Position numbers and translations under genes: made by a program. 64,000 nucleotides of DNA from Cohnella thailandensis (GTDB taxonomy: Bacteria; Bacillota; Bacilli; Paenibacillales; Paenibacillaceae): NCBI RefSeq assembly GCF_014212135.1, contig NZ_JACJVQ010000016.1:17016-81015 (forward strand). The letters run 5' to 3'. Positions 1 to 10,205 of this stretch are shown one piece after another. How positions within the stretch are numbered: position 1 is the stretch's first letter; each line of letters opens with the position of its first letter. The notes beneath the pieces are model-generated. The model saw only the letters and a program-made list of their open reading frames with translations. It ran no database searches and was not told the origin of the DNA.

Positions 1-193
1 CTCGCGGTTCTGGGCCGACGAGAACTACAAGCTCGACGTCGAGATCGACAGCATGGACAAGCAGCCGGTCCGCGCCTATCTCGAGAACTCGGACTGGGAC
101 AAGATCAGCCCTCCGCCGAGATTGCCGGACGAGGTCGTGGCGGCGACTTCCGCCAGGTACCGGGACATCTACCGACGCTTAACGAATAGCTAA
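1..193 (+). CDS. purC: Phosphoribosylaminoimidazole-succinocarboxamide synthase, 3' end
   Basis: Only the last 63 residues are in the window; reading starts at base 2 and stops at TAA 191-193. SAICAR synthetase joins aspartate to CAIR with ATP in IMP synthesis. The visible tail has the family hallmarks SRFW near its start, DKQ at residues 19-21 of the fragment, and LPDEVV followed by a TSARY helix. It is the first visible member of the pur operon and lies 67 bp before purS. The identification rests on this C-terminal pattern plus its position directly before purS, which is the usual Firmicute order. Confidence 0.9.
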   Translation, partial: SRFWADENYKLDVEIDSMDKQPVRAYLENSDWDKISPPPRLPDEVVAATSARYRDIYRRLTNS

Positions 194-260
194 CCCCGCC
201 TTTAAACCTGGCAGTACGGATAAGACCAAACCTTTTTCCCCTACAGGAGGAGAATCAATC

Positions 261-503
261 ATGAAAGCAACGGTTTACGTAACGATCAAAGAGAACGTGC
301 TCGACCCGCAAGGCAACGCCGTCCAAGGCTCCCTGCAAACGCTGGGCTTCGGCGAAGTGTCCAAGGTCCGCATCGGCAAGTACCTGGAGCTTCAGCTCGA
401 CACAAACGACCGCGCGGAAGCCGAGAAGCGCGTCAAGGCGATGTGCGAGAAGCTGCTGGCCAACACCGTCGTCGAAGACTATCGCTTCGAACTGGAGGGC
501 TGA
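261..503 (+). CDS. purS: Phosphoribosylformylglycinamidine synthase subunit PurS
   Basis: This 80-residue protein has the normal PurS length. PurS is the small scaffold that links PurQ and the short PurL into the FGAM synthase complex found in Gram-positive bacteria. The start MKATVYVTIKENVLDPQG is typical and the C-terminus matches the VVEDYRFELE pattern. AGGAGG lies at 245-250 ahead of the ATG. The gene is 6 bp upstream of purQ, so the two are probably translationally linked. Its presence fits the short PurL encoded just downstream. Confidence 0.97.
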   Translation: MKATVYVTIKENVLDPQGNAVQGSLQTLGFGEVSKVRIGKYLELQLDTNDRAEAEKRVKAMCEKLLANTVVEDYRFELEG

Positions 504-509
504 GACCTC

Positions 510-1202
510 ATGAAATTCGCGGTTCTCGTGTTCCCGGGCTCCAACTGCGACATCGACATGCTTAAGGCGGTCGAGGACGTCGTGCAGCAGCCCGTCGATT
601 ACGTCTGGTATACGTCCACCGATCTGTCCCAATATGATGCGATTCTCGTTCCCGGGGGCTTCTCTTACGGCGACTATCTGCGCTGCGGCGCGATGGCCCA
701 GCTCGCCCCGGTCATGCAAGAGGTTCGCAAGGCGGCCGAGGAAGGCAAGTTCGTTCTCGGCGTCTGCAACGGCTTCCAGATCCTCACGGAGGCGGGACTC
801 CTTCCGGGAGCGCTCATCCGCAACAACTCTCTGAAGTTCCGCTGCCATCCGGTCGACCTCCGCGTCGAGAACGCCGGCACCGGCTTTACGAAAGACTACG
901 AGCAAGGCGAAGTCGTCCGCATTCCGATCGCGCACGGCGAAGGCAACTTCTATTGCGACGAAGAGACATTGGCCAGCTTGCGCAAGAATAACCAAATCGT
1001 GTTCCGTTACGCGGGAGACAACCCGAACGGCTCCGTCGACAACATCGCGGGAATCTGCAACGAGAAAGGCAACGTCGTCGGCATGATGCCGCACCCGGAA
1101 CGCGCGGTCAGCGAGCTGCTCGGCTCCAAGGACGGCGCCCGGATGTTCACGTCAGTACTCAACGCTTGGAGGGAACGCAATGGCGCAGCAAGTGTCCGCT
1201 AA
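510..1202 (+). CDS. purQ: Phosphoribosylformylglycinamidine synthase, glutaminase subunit PurQ
   Basis: This 230-residue class I glutamine amidotransferase supplies ammonia for FGAM formation. The nucleophile is Cys86 in GVCNGFQIL, and the His/Glu pair is in MMPHPERAV near the C-terminus. The oxyanion region [14 protein letters not shown] is intact. The 3' end overlaps purL by 23 bp (1180-1202), which indicates translational coupling within the PurSQL complex. Confidence 0.97.
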   Translation: MKFAVLVFPGSNCDIDMLKAVEDVVQQPVDYVWYTSTDLSQYDAILVPGGFSYGDYLRCGAMAQLAPVMQEVRKAAEEGKFVLGVCNGFQILTEAGLLPGALIRNNSLKFRCHPVDLRVENAGTGFTKDYEQGEVVRIPIAHGEGNFYCDEETLASLRKNNQIVFRYAGDNPNGSVDNIAGICNEKGNVVGMMPHPERAVSELLGSKDGARMFTSVLNAWRERNGAASVR

Positions 1203-3423
1203 AGAACCGACGATCGAGCAGATCGCCGAGCAGAAAATATACAAGCAATTCGGAGTGTCCGATTCCGAATACGAACTGATCTGCGGGTTTCTCGGCCGCA
1301 AGCCGAACTACACCGAGATCGGCGTGTTCAGCGTCATGTGGTCCGAGCACTGCGCGTACAAGAACTCGAAGCCGCTGCTCCGCCGCTTCCCGACGACCGG
1401 CCCTCGCGTCCTGATGGGACCGGGCGAAGGCGCCGGCATCGTGGACATCGGCGACAACCAAGCCGTCGTGTTCAAGATCGAGTCGCACAACCATCCGTCC
1501 GCGGTCGAGCCTTACCAAGGCGCGGCCACCGGCGTAGGCGGCATTATCCGCGATATTTTCTCCATGGGCTCCCGCCCGATCGCGCTGCTCAACTCGCTGC
1601 GCTTCGGCAAGCTCGAGAACGACCGAGTGCGCTACCTGTTCGAGCACGTCGTCAGCGGCATCGCCGGCTACGGCAACTGCATCGGCATCCCGACCGTCGC
1701 GGGCGAAGTCATGTTCGACGAATCGTACGAGGGCAACCCGCTCGTCAACGCGATGTGCGTCGGCCTTATCGACCACGGCCAAATTCAACGCGGCGTCGCC
1801 AAGGGCGTCGGCAACCCGGTATTCTACGTCGGACCGGCAACGGGACGCGACGGCATCCACGGCGCGACGTTCGCTTCCGAAGACCTCACCGCGGAGTCCG
1901 AAGCGAAGCGCTCGGCCGTCCAAGTCGGCGACCCGTTCATGGAGAAGCTCGTCATGGAAGCGACGCTCGAGCTGATCGCTTCCGGCATCGTGCTCGGCAT
2001 CCAGGACATGGGAGCCGCGGGGCTCACCTGCTCCAGCGCGGAGATGGCGTCCAAGGCCGGCAACGGCATGGAGCTCTACCTCGACGAGGTTCCGCAGCGC
2101 GAAGAGGGAATGACGGCGTACGAGATGATGCTGTCCGAGTCCCAGGAGCGCATGCTGTTCGTCACCGAGCCTCAGCACGAGGCTCAAGCGAAGGCGATTT
2201 TCGAGCGTTGGGGACTCCACTGCGCGAAAGTGGGCAAGGTAACCGACGACGGCCGCCTGCGCCTGTTCCACAAGGGCGAGCAAGTCGCCGACATGCCCGT
2301 CAAGGCGCTCGTCGACGATTGCCCGGTGTATAACAAGCCTTCCAAGGTGCCGGACTATTACTTGAAGAACGGCTCCATCGATACGAACCGCTACGAGCAA
2401 ACGATCGACCTGAACGATGCGCTCAAAAAAGTGCTCGGATCCCCGTCGCTCGCGAGCAAGGAGTGGGTGTACAGCCAATACGATTACCAAGTGCGCACGT
2501 CCACCGCGGTCGTTCCGGGCTCGGATGCCGCCGTCGTCACGATTCGCGGCACCCGCAAGGCTCTTGCGATGACGACGGATTGCAACGGACGTTACGTCTA
2601 TCTCGATCCGGAAGTCGGCGGGCGCATCGCGGTCGCGGAAGCGGCGCGCAACATCGTCTGCTCCGGCGGCGAGCCGCTGGCGATCACGGATAACCTGAAC
2701 TTCGGTTCCCCGGAGAAGCCGGAAGTGTTCTGGCAGATGGAGAAGGCGGTAGACGGCATGGCGGAAGCCTGCCGCTTCCTGGAGACGCCGGTTATCGGCG
2801 GCAACGTCTCTCTCTACAACGAGAATGCGAAGGGCGCCATCTATCCGACGCCGGTCGTCGGCATGGTCGGCCTCGTTCACGATACGGACCACATCACGAC
2901 GCAAGAATTCAAAGCCGAGGGAGATATCATTTTCCTTCTCGGCGAGACGAAGGCGGAGCTCGGAGGAAGCGAATTCCAATACGCCGTTCACGGCGTAACG
3001 GAAGGACGTCCTCCGGAGCTCGACCTCGAGACGGAGCAGCGCCTGCACAAGGCGGTTCTCGGCCTGATCCAGCAAGGGCTCGTCGCCTCGGCTCACGACC
3101 TGTCCGAAGGCGGCCTCGCGGCTGCGCTCGCGGAATCCGGCTTCGGCCGCGGTCTCGGCGCCACGGTCGACTTCCAATCGAACCTGCGTCCGGACATCGC
3201 GCTGTTCAGCGAATCGCAATCGCGCATCCTGCTGTCGGTCAAGCCGGACAAGGCGGACGAAGTCGCCGCGGCTCTTGAGGCTGCGGGAGTGCCTTCGCAG
3301 CGTCTCGGAAAGGTTGGCGGCGAGAACCTCACCATCGCGATTAACGGACATACCGCCATTTCGGCGCCACTCAGCGAATTCCGCAAGGAATGGAAGGAAG
3401 CGATCCCATGCCGGATGAAGTGA
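1180..3423 (+). CDS. purL: Phosphoribosylformylglycinamidine synthase, synthase subunit PurL (short form)
   Basis: At 747 residues this is the short PurL that depends on separate PurS and PurQ, unlike the roughly 1300-residue proteobacterial form. It converts FGAR, ATP and ammonia to FGAM. Visible motifs include [12 protein letters not shown] near residue 50, KIESHNHPS (catalytic His region), GVGGIIRDI and the second-half [10 protein letters not shown]. The ATG at 1180 has GGAGGGAA 5-12 bp upstream, inside purQ. The coding end lies beyond the purF start, continuing the tightly packed operon. Confidence 0.97.
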   Translation: MAQQVSAKEPTIEQIAEQKIYKQFGVSDSEYELICGFLGRKPNYTEIGVFSVMWSEHCAYKNSKPLLRRFPTTGPRVLMGPGEGAGIVDIGDNQAVVFKIESHNHPSAVEPYQGAATGVGGIIRDIFSMGSRPIALLNSLRFGKLENDRVRYLFEHVVSGIAGYGNCIGIPTVAGEVMFDESYEGNPLVNAMCVGLIDHGQIQRGVAKGVGNPVFYVGPATGRDGIHGATFASEDLTAESEAKRSAVQVGDPFMEKLVMEATLELIASGIVLGIQDMGAAGLTCSSAEMASKAGNGMELYLDEVPQREEGMTAYEMMLSESQERMLFVTEPQHEAQAKAIFERWGLHCAKVGKVTDDGRLRLFHKGEQVADMPVKALVDDCPVYNKPSKVPDYYLKNGSIDTNRYEQTIDLNDALKKVLGSPSLASKEWVYSQYDYQVRTSTAVVPGSDAAVVTIRGTRKALAMTTDCNGRYVYLDPEVGGRIAVAEAARNIVCSGGEPLAITDNLNFGSPEKPEVFWQMEKAVDGMAEACRFLETPVIGGNVSLYNENAKGAIYPTPVVGMVGLVHDTDHITTQEFKAEGDIIFLLGETKAELGGSEFQYAVHGVTEGRPPELDLETEQRLHKAVLGLIQQGLVASAHDLSEGGLAAALAESGFGRGLGATVDFQSNLRPDIALFSESQSRILLSVKPDKADEVAAALEAAGVPSQRLGKVGGENLTIAINGHTAISAPLSEFRKEWKEAIPCRMK

Positions 3424-4949
3424 AGTCCGGGACAGCCCGCTTGGCGTATCCGCCAAGCGGACAGGCAATAGGAGGGTTGGCTCCTTCCGAAGCCCGTTTC
3501 TGGACCGGCGATTATTACAACGAAGGCAACGGTCAGGAAGAAATCTTCGACAAGGCGAAGGAAGAATGCGGCGTATTCGGCGTGTTCGGTCATCCCGACG
3601 CGGCCAATCTGTCTTATTACGGTCTTCACGCTCTTCAGCATCGCGGCGAAGAAAGCTGCGGCATCTGCTCTTCCGAGGACGGGACTTTCCATTACCATCG
3701 CGGAATGGGGCTCGTCAAGGAAGTGTTCGATCGCGAGCGCCTCGGTGCGCTGAAGGGCGACCGCGCGATCGGCCACGTCCGCTATTCGACTTCGGGCTCG
3801 AGCAAGCTGGCGAACGCCCAGCCGCTCGTGTTCAAGTACCGCGACGGCGATCTTGCCGTCTGCACGAACGGCAACCTCGTGAACGAGCCGGTCATCCGCC
3901 GCGAGCTCGAGGAGCAGGGCTCGATCTTTCAGACGTCCAGCGACACGGAAGTCATCGCCCATCTCATCGCCCGCTCGCCCAAGGATCTGGTCGAAGCGGT
4001 CAAGGACGCGTTCGCGCGCCTCATCGGCGGCTACGCGTTCCTGATCATGACGAAGGACCGCCTGATCGCGGCTTGCGATCCGAACGGCTTCCGTCCTCTC
4101 GTCATGGGCCGCCTCGGCGACGCTTATATTTTCGCGAGCGAGACTTGCGCGTTCGAGACGATCGGCGCGGAATACGTTCGGGACGTACAGCCCGGAGAGA
4201 TTCTTGTTCTCGACAAGAACGGCCTCCGCGAGGAGCGCTTCGCTCCGATGGAACGCCGCGCGGTCTGCGCGATGGAGTACATCTACTTCGCCCGTCCGGA
4301 CAGCGACATCAACCAGATCAACCTGCACTCCTCCCGCAAGCGGATGGGACGGCAGCTCGCGCTCGAATCGTTCGTCGACGCCGACATCGTGACCGGCGTT
4401 CCGGATTCGAGCATCTCGGCCGCGATCGGCTATGCCGAACAGACGGGAATTCCTTACGAGCTCGGCTTGATCAAGAACAAGTACACCGGCCGGACGTTCA
4501 TCCAGCCTTCCCAAGAGCTCCGCGAGAAGGGTGTCAAAATGAAGCTGTCCGCGGTGCGCAAGGTCGTCGAGGGCAAGAGAGTCGTCATGATCGACGACTC
4601 GATCGTGCGCGGCACCACTTCGCTTCGCATCGTCAACATGCTGCGGGAAGCGGGAGCGACCGAGGTTCACGTAAGGATCTCATCTCCGCCGTTCATGAAT
4701 CCTTGCTACTACGGCATCGATACGCCGAATCCGAAGGACCTCATCGCCAACACGAAGACGGTCGAAGAGATTCGCAAGGCGATCAACGCGGATTCGCTGT
4801 ACTTCTTAAGCAAGAACGGTCTGATGGAAGCGGTAGGCGGGCATGAGAACGAGAAGAATCGCGGTCTCTGCCTCAGCTGCTTCGACCACGACTACCCGAC
4901 CAAGGTGCAGTTCGAGCTCGCGAAGGCGACCTCCTGCAGCTGCGATTAA
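3408..4949 (+). CDS. purF: Amidophosphoribosyltransferase (glutamine PRPP amidotransferase)
   Basis: This enzyme catalyses the committed step from PRPP to phosphoribosylamine. The catalytic cysteine is in [11 protein letters not shown], preceded here by an N-terminal leader of about 50 residues that must be removed to expose Cys. The GATase motif LQHRGEES and the PRTase motif [14 protein letters not shown] are intact. Four cysteines at the expected Bacillus-type 4Fe-4S ligand sites are present: [15 protein letters not shown] and the pair in GLCLSC. ATG 3408 was chosen because AAGGAAG lies 8 bp upstream; ATG 3390 in the same frame would add six residues. It overlaps the end of purL. Confidence 0.95.
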   Translation: MPDEVKSGTARLAYPPSGQAIGGLAPSEARFWTGDYYNEGNGQEEIFDKAKEECGVFGVFGHPDAANLSYYGLHALQHRGEESCGICSSEDGTFHYHRGMGLVKEVFDRERLGALKGDRAIGHVRYSTSGSSKLANAQPLVFKYRDGDLAVCTNGNLVNEPVIRRELEEQGSIFQTSSDTEVIAHLIARSPKDLVEAVKDAFARLIGGYAFLIMTKDRLIAACDPNGFRPLVMGRLGDAYIFASETCAFETIGAEYVRDVQPGEILVLDKNGLREERFAPMERRAVCAMEYIYFARPDSDINQINLHSSRKRMGRQLALESFVDADIVTGVPDSSISAAIGYAEQTGIPYELGLIKNKYTGRTFIQPSQELREKGVKMKLSAVRKVVEGKRVVMIDDSIVRGTTSLRIVNMLREAGATEVHVRISSPPFMNPCYYGIDTPNPKDLIANTKTVEEIRKAINADSLYFLSKNGLMEAVGGHENEKNRGLCLSCFDHDYPTKVQFELAKATSCSCD

Positions 4950-5011
4950 CAGGGAGCGGCGGCGCGGACACTCGCGCCAGCCGACAAGAAGAACTTAGAG
5001 GGGGACCTACC

Positions 5012-6055
5012 GTGTCCGAAGCGTATAAACAGGCCGGCGTCGACATTGCCGCGGGCAACGAAGCCGTCGAACGGATGAAGAAGCACGTCAAGAAGACTTT
5101 CCGTCCGGAGGTTCTGACCGGGCTCGGCGGCTTCGGCGGCTTGTTCGGCCTGAACAAAGACAAATACGAGGAGCCCGTGCTCGTCTCCGGCACGGACGGG
5201 GTCGGCACGAAGCTGAAGCTGGCGTTCTCGCTCGACAAGCACGACACGATCGGCATCGATGCCGTGGCCATGTGCGTGAACGACGTCGTCGTGACCGGCG
5301 CCGAGCCGCTCTTCTTCCTCGATTACCTGGCTTGCGGCAAGCTCGTCCCGGAGAAGATCGAAGCGATCGTCAAGGGAGTGGCGGAAGGCTGCCAGCAAGC
5401 GGGCTGCGCGCTTATCGGCGGCGAGACGGCCGAGATGCCGGGCATGTACCAGGACGGCGAATACGATATCGCCGGCTTCACGGTCGGCATCGTCGATCGT
5501 CCGAAGGCGATCGACGGCTCTAAGATCGCCGCGGGGGACGTCGTCATCGGCCTCGGCTCCAGCGGCGTTCACTCGAACGGCTACTCGCTCGTGCGCAACC
5601 TGCTGATCGACAAGATGGGTTACTCCTACGTGGACGAGCTGCCGGAGCTGGAGGGCAAGAAGCTCGGCGACGTGCTGATCGAGCCGACCCGCATCTACGT
5701 CAAGTCGATCCTGAAGCTTCTCGAGAGCGTGAAGATCAAGGGAATGGCGCATATTACGGGCGGAGGCTTCATCGAGAACATTCCGCGCGTGCTGCCGGAG
5801 AACGTCAACGTCGACATCAACCTGGGATCGTGGCCGATCCAGCCGATCTTTAAGCTGATGCAGCGAGACGGGGCGATCAGCGACCGCGACATGTTCACCA
5901 CGTTCAACATGGGCATCGGCATGGTGCTCGTCGTGCCGGCGGACCAAGCGGACCAAGCCCTCGCTCTGGCGAAGGAGAACGGAGAACAAGCTTACGTGAT
6001 CGGCCAAGTTACCGCGGGCAGCAAGATCGTCACGTTCGGAGGAGTCGAACTGTAA
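5012..6055 (+). CDS. purM: Phosphoribosylformylglycinamidine cyclo-ligase (AIR synthetase)
   Basis: This 347-residue protein closes the imidazole ring of FGAM with ATP to give AIR. The family motifs [11 protein letters not shown] and AMCVNDVV are present, as are GGETAEMPG and [13 protein letters not shown]. Translation starts at GTG 5012 behind AGAGGGGGA. It follows purF by 62 bp, one of the larger gaps in the operon, and its TAA shares a base with the ATG of purN (TAATG at 6053-6057). Confidence 0.97.
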   Translation: MSEAYKQAGVDIAAGNEAVERMKKHVKKTFRPEVLTGLGGFGGLFGLNKDKYEEPVLVSGTDGVGTKLKLAFSLDKHDTIGIDAVAMCVNDVVVTGAEPLFFLDYLACGKLVPEKIEAIVKGVAEGCQQAGCALIGGETAEMPGMYQDGEYDIAGFTVGIVDRPKAIDGSKIAAGDVVIGLGSSGVHSNGYSLVRNLLIDKMGYSYVDELPELEGKKLGDVLIEPTRIYVKSILKLLESVKIKGMAHITGGGFIENIPRVLPENVNVDINLGSWPIQPIFKLMQRDGAISDRDMFTTFNMGIGMVLVVPADQADQALALAKENGEQAYVIGQVTAGSKIVTFGGVEL

Positions 6056-6672
6056 TGAAGGGAGCTCCACTCCGAATCGCGGTATTCGCCTCCGGCAGCG
6101 GGAGCAACTTTCAGGCGTTGGCCGAGGCCATCCGGGATACCGGCATTCCCGCCGAAATCAAGCTGCTTGTCTGCGACAAGCCGGCGGCCAAAGTAGTCGA
6201 GAGGGCGGAGAAGCTCGGCGTTCCGACCTTCCTGTTCCGGCCGAAGGAATATCCCTCCCGGGAAGCCTACGAGACCGAGATCGTGAAGCGTCTTACGGCC
6301 GAGGGAGTCGAGCTGATCGTCCTCGCGGGGTACATGAGGCTCATTACGGATGTGCTCGTGAAGCCTTACTACGGTCGGATGATCAACGTCCATCCGGCTC
6401 TTCTGCCCGCTTTTCCGGGCGTTCATGCGATTCGGCAGGCGTTGGATTACGGCGTCAAGCTGACCGGCGTCACGGTTCACTTCGTCGACGGAGGCATGGA
6501 TTCCGGCCCGATCATCGCCCAACGGTCGATCGAGATCGGGGAGGGCGAAACGGAGGAGGCCTTGACGGAGCGAGTTCATGCGGTCGAGCATGAGCTGTAT
6601 CCCCAGGCCGTTCGCTGGATCGCCGAGGGACGGGTCTCTTTGGACGGACGACAGGTACGGATCCGCGGGTAA
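6055..6672 (+). CDS. purN: Phosphoribosylglycinamide formyltransferase
   Basis: This 205-residue enzyme transfers a formyl group from 10-formyl-tetrahydrofolate to GAR. The N-terminus AVFASGSGSNFQALAEA is the folate transformylase signature. The catalytic Asn and His are in MINVHPALLPAFPG, and the catalytic Asp is in VHFVDGGMDSGPII. The start overlaps the purM stop by one base, so re-initiation is likely. The next pur gene is separated by an AT-rich repeat-bearing gap, which is the only real interruption of the operon. Confidence 0.97.
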   Translation: MKGAPLRIAVFASGSGSNFQALAEAIRDTGIPAEIKLLVCDKPAAKVVERAEKLGVPTFLFRPKEYPSREAYETEIVKRLTAEGVELIVLAGYMRLITDVLVKPYYGRMINVHPALLPAFPGVHAIRQALDYGVKLTGVTVHFVDGGMDSGPIIAQRSIEIGEGETEEALTERVHAVEHELYPQAVRWIAEGRVSLDGRQVRIRG

Positions 6673-6699
6673 GCCGATTGATGAATGGGCATCGAGCAT

Positions 6700-6863
6700 G
6701 ATATTTCATGTTTAATTGCGCCGTAAGAGGCATTATCGATAAATAAGCTTGAAATTTCACCTTTATTTTGCTTTCGGAGTGGGAAAGGCACTTATTAAAC
6801 CTGAAATATCATGTTTAATTCGCCGTTAGTGGGCCCTATCTCGAAAATAGAGTTGAAAATTCA
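6700..6863 (+). repeat. Imperfect tandem array, about 51-52 bp period, between purN and purH
   Basis: Three degenerate units begin at 6700, 6751 and 6803, and a fourth start is visible at 6855. Each opens with a GAAATWTCA-like block. Units 1 and 3 are closest and share TCATGTTTAATT, a CGCCGT-like block and a GGC..TATC block. The array is markedly richer in A and T than the flanking genes. It fills the leader of purH (6673-6983), where no gene was seen. Whether it acts as an attenuator, a promoter or an inert repeat cannot be told from sequence. Confidence 0.7.
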
Positions 6864-6983
6864 AGTACATTGCTTGTAGCAGAAGGCATGAGGCGCTTAA
6901 CCGCTAAGAAAATAAGAAAAAGGCTCGTTCCGCACGCTCCGGCGGATGGGACGGGCCATCATTATTGTATAGGAGTGGGAACC

Positions 6984-8531
6984 ATGGCAATCAGAAGAGC
7001 GCTTGTGAGCGTCTCCGACAAAACGGGGATCGTAGAGTTCTGCCGCGAGCTGGCGAACCTGGGCGTCGAGATCATCTCGACCGGAGGGACGAAAACGCTG
7101 CTGGAGAAGGAGAACGTGCCGGTCATCGGCATCTCCGACGTAACGGGCTTCCCGGAGGTGCTGGACGGACGCGTAAAGACGCTGCATCCTGCCGTTCACA
7201 GCGGGCTGCTCGCGATTCGCGACAACGAAGAGCACGTCGAAACGATGCAAAAGCTCGGACTGGACTATATCGATATCGTTATCGTCAATCTGTATCCGTT
7301 CCAGCAAACGATCGAGAAGCCGAATGTGAGCTATGAGGACGCGATCGAGAACATCGACATCGGCGGTCCGACGATGCTCCGCTCCGCCGCGAAGAACCAT
7401 GCGTTCGTTACCGTTGTCGTCGACGCGGGCGACTATGCCAAGGTTCTCGAAGAAGTTAAGGCGGGCGGCGACACGACCCTCGACACGCGCAAACGCCTGG
7501 CGGCGAAGGTGTTCCGCCACACGGCCGCCTACGACTCCCTGATCTCCGACTACTTCGCGAAGGTGCTGGACGAGCCGCTGCCGGAGCGTCTGTCCGTTAC
7601 CTACGAGAAGGTTCAAGAGCTTCGCTACGGCGAGAATCCCCACCAGAAGGCGGCCTTCTACAAGAAGCCGATCTCCTCGGAAGGCAACATCACGAGAGCG
7701 GAGCAGCTCCACGGCAAGGAGCTCTCTTACAACAACATCAACGACGCGAACGCGGCTCTCTCGATCCTGAAGGAGTTCGAAGAACCGGCCGTCGTCGCCG
7801 TGAAGCATATGAACCCTTGCGGAGTCGGCATCGGAGCCGACATCGACGAAGCGTACCGCAAGGCTTACGAAGCGGATCCGACGTCTATCTTCGGCGGAAT
7901 CGTCGCGGCGAACCGCACGATCGACGTACCTACGGCGACGAAGCTGAGCGAGATTTTCCTCGAGATTATCATCGCGCCTGACTTCACGCCGGAGGCTCTC
8001 GAGATTCTGCAGAAGAAAAAGAACATTCGCCTCATGAAGCTCGGCAACCTGACCGCGGGCGCTCAGCGCCAGTCGGAATGGCTCGTAACGAGCGTCGAAG
8101 GCGGCATGCTGGTGCAGGAGAGCGACGTGCACTCCCTGACCGAAGCGGATCTGACGGTCGTGACCGACCGCGCCCCGACGGCAGAAGAGCTGAAGCAGCT
8201 CCTGTTCGGCTGGAAGGTCGTCAAGCACGTGAAGTCGAACGCCATCCTGCTCGCTGCGGACAACATGACGGTCGGCGTCGGCGCCGGCCAGATGAACCGC
8301 GTGGGAGCGGCGAAGATCGCGATCGAGCAAGCGGGCGAGAAGGCGAAGGGCGCCGTTCTGGCTTCCGACGCGTTCTTCCCGATGGGCGACACGCTGGAGC
8401 TGGCCGCGAAGGCCGGCATCACGGCCGTCATCCAGCCGGGCGGCTCGATCAAGGACGCGGAATCGATCGCCGTCGCCAACGCGAACGGCATCGCGATGGT
8501 CATGACGGGCGTCCGCCACTTCAAGCACTGA
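6984..8531 (+). CDS. purH: Bifunctional AICAR formyltransferase / IMP cyclohydrolase
   Basis: This 515-residue protein performs the last two steps to IMP. The N-terminal MGS-like cyclohydrolase domain (about residues 1-200) begins [16 protein letters not shown] and holds STGGTKTLL and [10 protein letters not shown]. The transformylase domain follows, with the Lys-His motif [10 protein letters not shown] and GAGQMNRV. The ATG at 6984 was chosen over an in-frame upstream start at 6870 because AGGAGTGGGA lies just before it and homologues begin MAIRRALVS. It is followed 31 bp later by purD. Confidence 0.97.
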   Translation: MAIRRALVSVSDKTGIVEFCRELANLGVEIISTGGTKTLLEKENVPVIGISDVTGFPEVLDGRVKTLHPAVHSGLLAIRDNEEHVETMQKLGLDYIDIVIVNLYPFQQTIEKPNVSYEDAIENIDIGGPTMLRSAAKNHAFVTVVVDAGDYAKVLEEVKAGGDTTLDTRKRLAAKVFRHTAAYDSLISDYFAKVLDEPLPERLSVTYEKVQELRYGENPHQKAAFYKKPISSEGNITRAEQLHGKELSYNNINDANAALSILKEFEEPAVVAVKHMNPCGVGIGADIDEAYRKAYEADPTSIFGGIVAANRTIDVPTATKLSEIFLEIIIAPDFTPEALEILQKKKNIRLMKLGNLTAGAQRQSEWLVTSVEGGMLVQESDVHSLTEADLTVVTDRAPTAEELKQLLFGWKVVKHVKSNAILLAADNMTVGVGAGQMNRVGAAKIAIEQAGEKAKGAVLASDAFFPMGDTLELAAKAGITAVIQPGGSIKDAESIAVANANGIAMVMTGVRHFKH

Positions 8532-8562
8532 TTTCGGCTTACACATTAAGGGGGATTCGGAA

Positions 8563-9828
8563 ATGAATATTCTTGTGATCGGGCGAGGCGGACGCGAGCA
8601 TGCGATCCTCTGGTCGCTCAAGCGGAGCGACAAGGTGAAGCAGCTGTACTGCGCTCCCGGCAATGCGGGAACGGCGCAAATCGCCGAGAACGTGGACATT
8701 GGCGAGTTCGAGTTCGACAAGCTCGTCCAATTCTCGCTCGACAACGCCATCGATCTCGTGGTGGTCGGGCCGGACGACCCTCTCGCGGCGGGCATCGTCG
8801 ACGTCTTCGAAGCGGCGAAGGTGCCGGTGTACGGGCCTCGGAAGAACGCGGCCGAGATCGAAGGAAGCAAAATTTTCATGAAGAACCTGCTTAAGAAATA
8901 TAACATCCCGACGGCGAAATACGAGACGTTCACCGATTACGAGACGGCTTTGGCTTATCTTCGCGAGCAGCCGTTGCCGATCGTCATCAAAGCGGACGGG
9001 CTTGCGGCGGGCAAGGGCGTTACGGTCTGCTTCACCCGCGAGCAAGCGGAAGAAGCGCTTCGCGAGACGATGGTGTCGAAGTCGTTCGGCGCGGCGGGAG
9101 ACAAGGTCGTCATCGAGGAGTTCCTCGAGGGCCAAGAGATGTCGATCCTCGCGTTCGTGGACGGCGAGACGGTTCGTCCGATGTCCGCGGCGCAGGATCA
9201 CAAGCCGGTGTTCGACGGCGATAAGGGTCCGAACACGGGCGGCATGGGCACTTACTCGCCGCTGCCCCACATCCCTCAATCGATCATCGACGAGTCGATC
9301 GAGAACATCATCAAGCCTACCGCGAAGGCGATGGTCGCGGAAGGCCGTCCGTTCCGCGGCGTTCTGTTCGCCGGGCTCATGATCACGAAGGACGGCCCGA
9401 AGACGATCGAGTTCAACGCTCGCTTCGGCGATCCGGAGACGCAGGTCGTTCTTCCTCGGCTGAAGACCGATCTCGTCGATATTTTCCTCGCGTCGATCAA
9501 CGGCCGCCTTCATGACATCGAGATCTCCTGGAGCGACGAGGCGGCGGTGTGCGTCATTCTGGCCTCCGGAGGCTATCCGGGCTCTTATCCGAAGGGCTTC
9601 CCGATCAAGGGGCTGGACAATGTCGGAGACGCTTTGGTGTTCCATGCGGGAACCGCCGAGAAGGACGGGGAGATCGTGACCAGCGGGGGGCGCGTGCTGG
9701 GAGTCGTCGGCCGAGGAGCGGATATCGCGCAGGCTCGGGCCAAGGCGTACGAAGCCGCCGATCGCATTCATTTCGAAGGCAAACAGAATCGAACCGATAT
9801 CGCGGCTAAGGCGCTTGTGCAAGCCTAA
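8563..9828 (+). CDS. purD: Phosphoribosylamine-glycine ligase (GAR synthetase)
   Basis: This 421-residue ATP-grasp enzyme joins glycine to phosphoribosylamine. The start MNILVIGRGGREHAILW is characteristic, and VIKADGLAAGKGVTV and GGMGTYSPLP are the family's ATP-binding and substrate loops. FNARFGDPETQ marks the metal-binding core. It is the last gene of the operon and is followed within 20 bp by a strong terminator. Confidence 0.97.
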   Translation: MNILVIGRGGREHAILWSLKRSDKVKQLYCAPGNAGTAQIAENVDIGEFEFDKLVQFSLDNAIDLVVVGPDDPLAAGIVDVFEAAKVPVYGPRKNAAEIEGSKIFMKNLLKKYNIPTAKYETFTDYETALAYLREQPLPIVIKADGLAAGKGVTVCFTREQAEEALRETMVSKSFGAAGDKVVIEEFLEGQEMSILAFVDGETVRPMSAAQDHKPVFDGDKGPNTGGMGTYSPLPHIPQSIIDESIENIIKPTAKAMVAEGRPFRGVLFAGLMITKDGPKTIEFNARFGDPETQVVLPRLKTDLVDIFLASINGRLHDIEISWSDEAAVCVILASGGYPGSYPKGFPIKGLDNVGDALVFHAGTAEKDGEIVTSGGRVLGVVGRGADIAQARAKAYEAADRIHFEGKQNRTDIAAKALVQA

Positions 9829-9847
9829 ACTAATATCGGCAAGGAAG

Positions 9848-9898
9848 AGCCGCCAGGCGATCTCCAACGCGGAGAACGCTTTGGCGGTTTTATTGTTT
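9848..9898 (+). terminator. Rho-independent terminator of the pur operon, probably bidirectional
   Basis: The sequence AGCCGCCAGGCG pairs with CGCTTTGGCGGTT (two wobbles) around an inner CTCC/GGAG hairpin, followed by TTTTATTGTTT. It lies just after purD. The stop codon of the minus-strand miniprotein (9890-10009) sits in the T tract, and the reverse reading of the hairpin is followed by CTCTTCCTT, so it may serve both strands. Confidence 0.85.
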
Positions 9899-10009
9899 CC
9901 AGAACAGGGCTTTGCGGTTCGAAATCACGTAAACGACGGCTAAGATTGTTCCGACGATAAGGATCGTCGTCAGCACGTGATGCTCAAGCCAATTTACGAT
10001 AGGTTTCAT
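9890..10009 (-). CDS. Small single-span membrane protein, 39 aa
   Basis: A 40-codon frame opens at ATG 10009 and ends TAA 9890. GAGGTG is 6 bp upstream of the start. The product begins MKPIVNWLEHHV, then has one hydrophobic segment (about residues 13-30, TTILIVGTILAVVYVI) and a basic C-terminal tail ending NRKALFWKQ. No family was recognised. The good ribosome binding site, amphipathic start, clean membrane span and placement against a terminator make it a credible gene, but it is too short for certainty. Confidence 0.6.
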   Translation of the reverse strand: MKPIVNWLEHHVLTTILIVGTILAVVYVISNRKALFWKQ

Positions 10010-10125
10010 GGCGATCACCTCGGAGGTTGTGGTAACGGTCGAACAGGTTTCATTTTCCACGGGTCGATTGGTCTTAGAATGTCCTTATTCGATGCAAATT
10101 AGTAGAGCGTCCCGCGATCTCTCCC

Positions 10126-10154
10126 TTGACAGGCGGGTTGGGAACGTGTAAGAT
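10126..10154 (+). promoter_or_regulatory. Sigma-A-type promoter of the hydrolase gene
   Basis: TTGACA at 10126-10131 is separated by exactly 17 bp from TAAGAT at 10149-10154, close to the vegetative consensus. AAGGAGGG at about 10191 then precedes the start at 10206. The gene is therefore probably a monocistronic unit with its own housekeeping promoter. Confidence 0.8.
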
Positions 10155-10205
10155 TCAATACATACTAAATTAATCGGAATTAATGGAAATAAGGAGGGCG
10201 ACTCT

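Noticed and set aside
1159..3468. 769-codon open frame antisense to purL
   Set aside because: It mirrors the codon bias of purL on the other strand, is Arg/Asp/Leu-rich without motifs, and purL is certain.
6673..6983. Purine riboswitch or other known riboswitch before purH
   Set aside because: No conserved aptamer core was recognised; the region is explained by imperfect tandem repeats.
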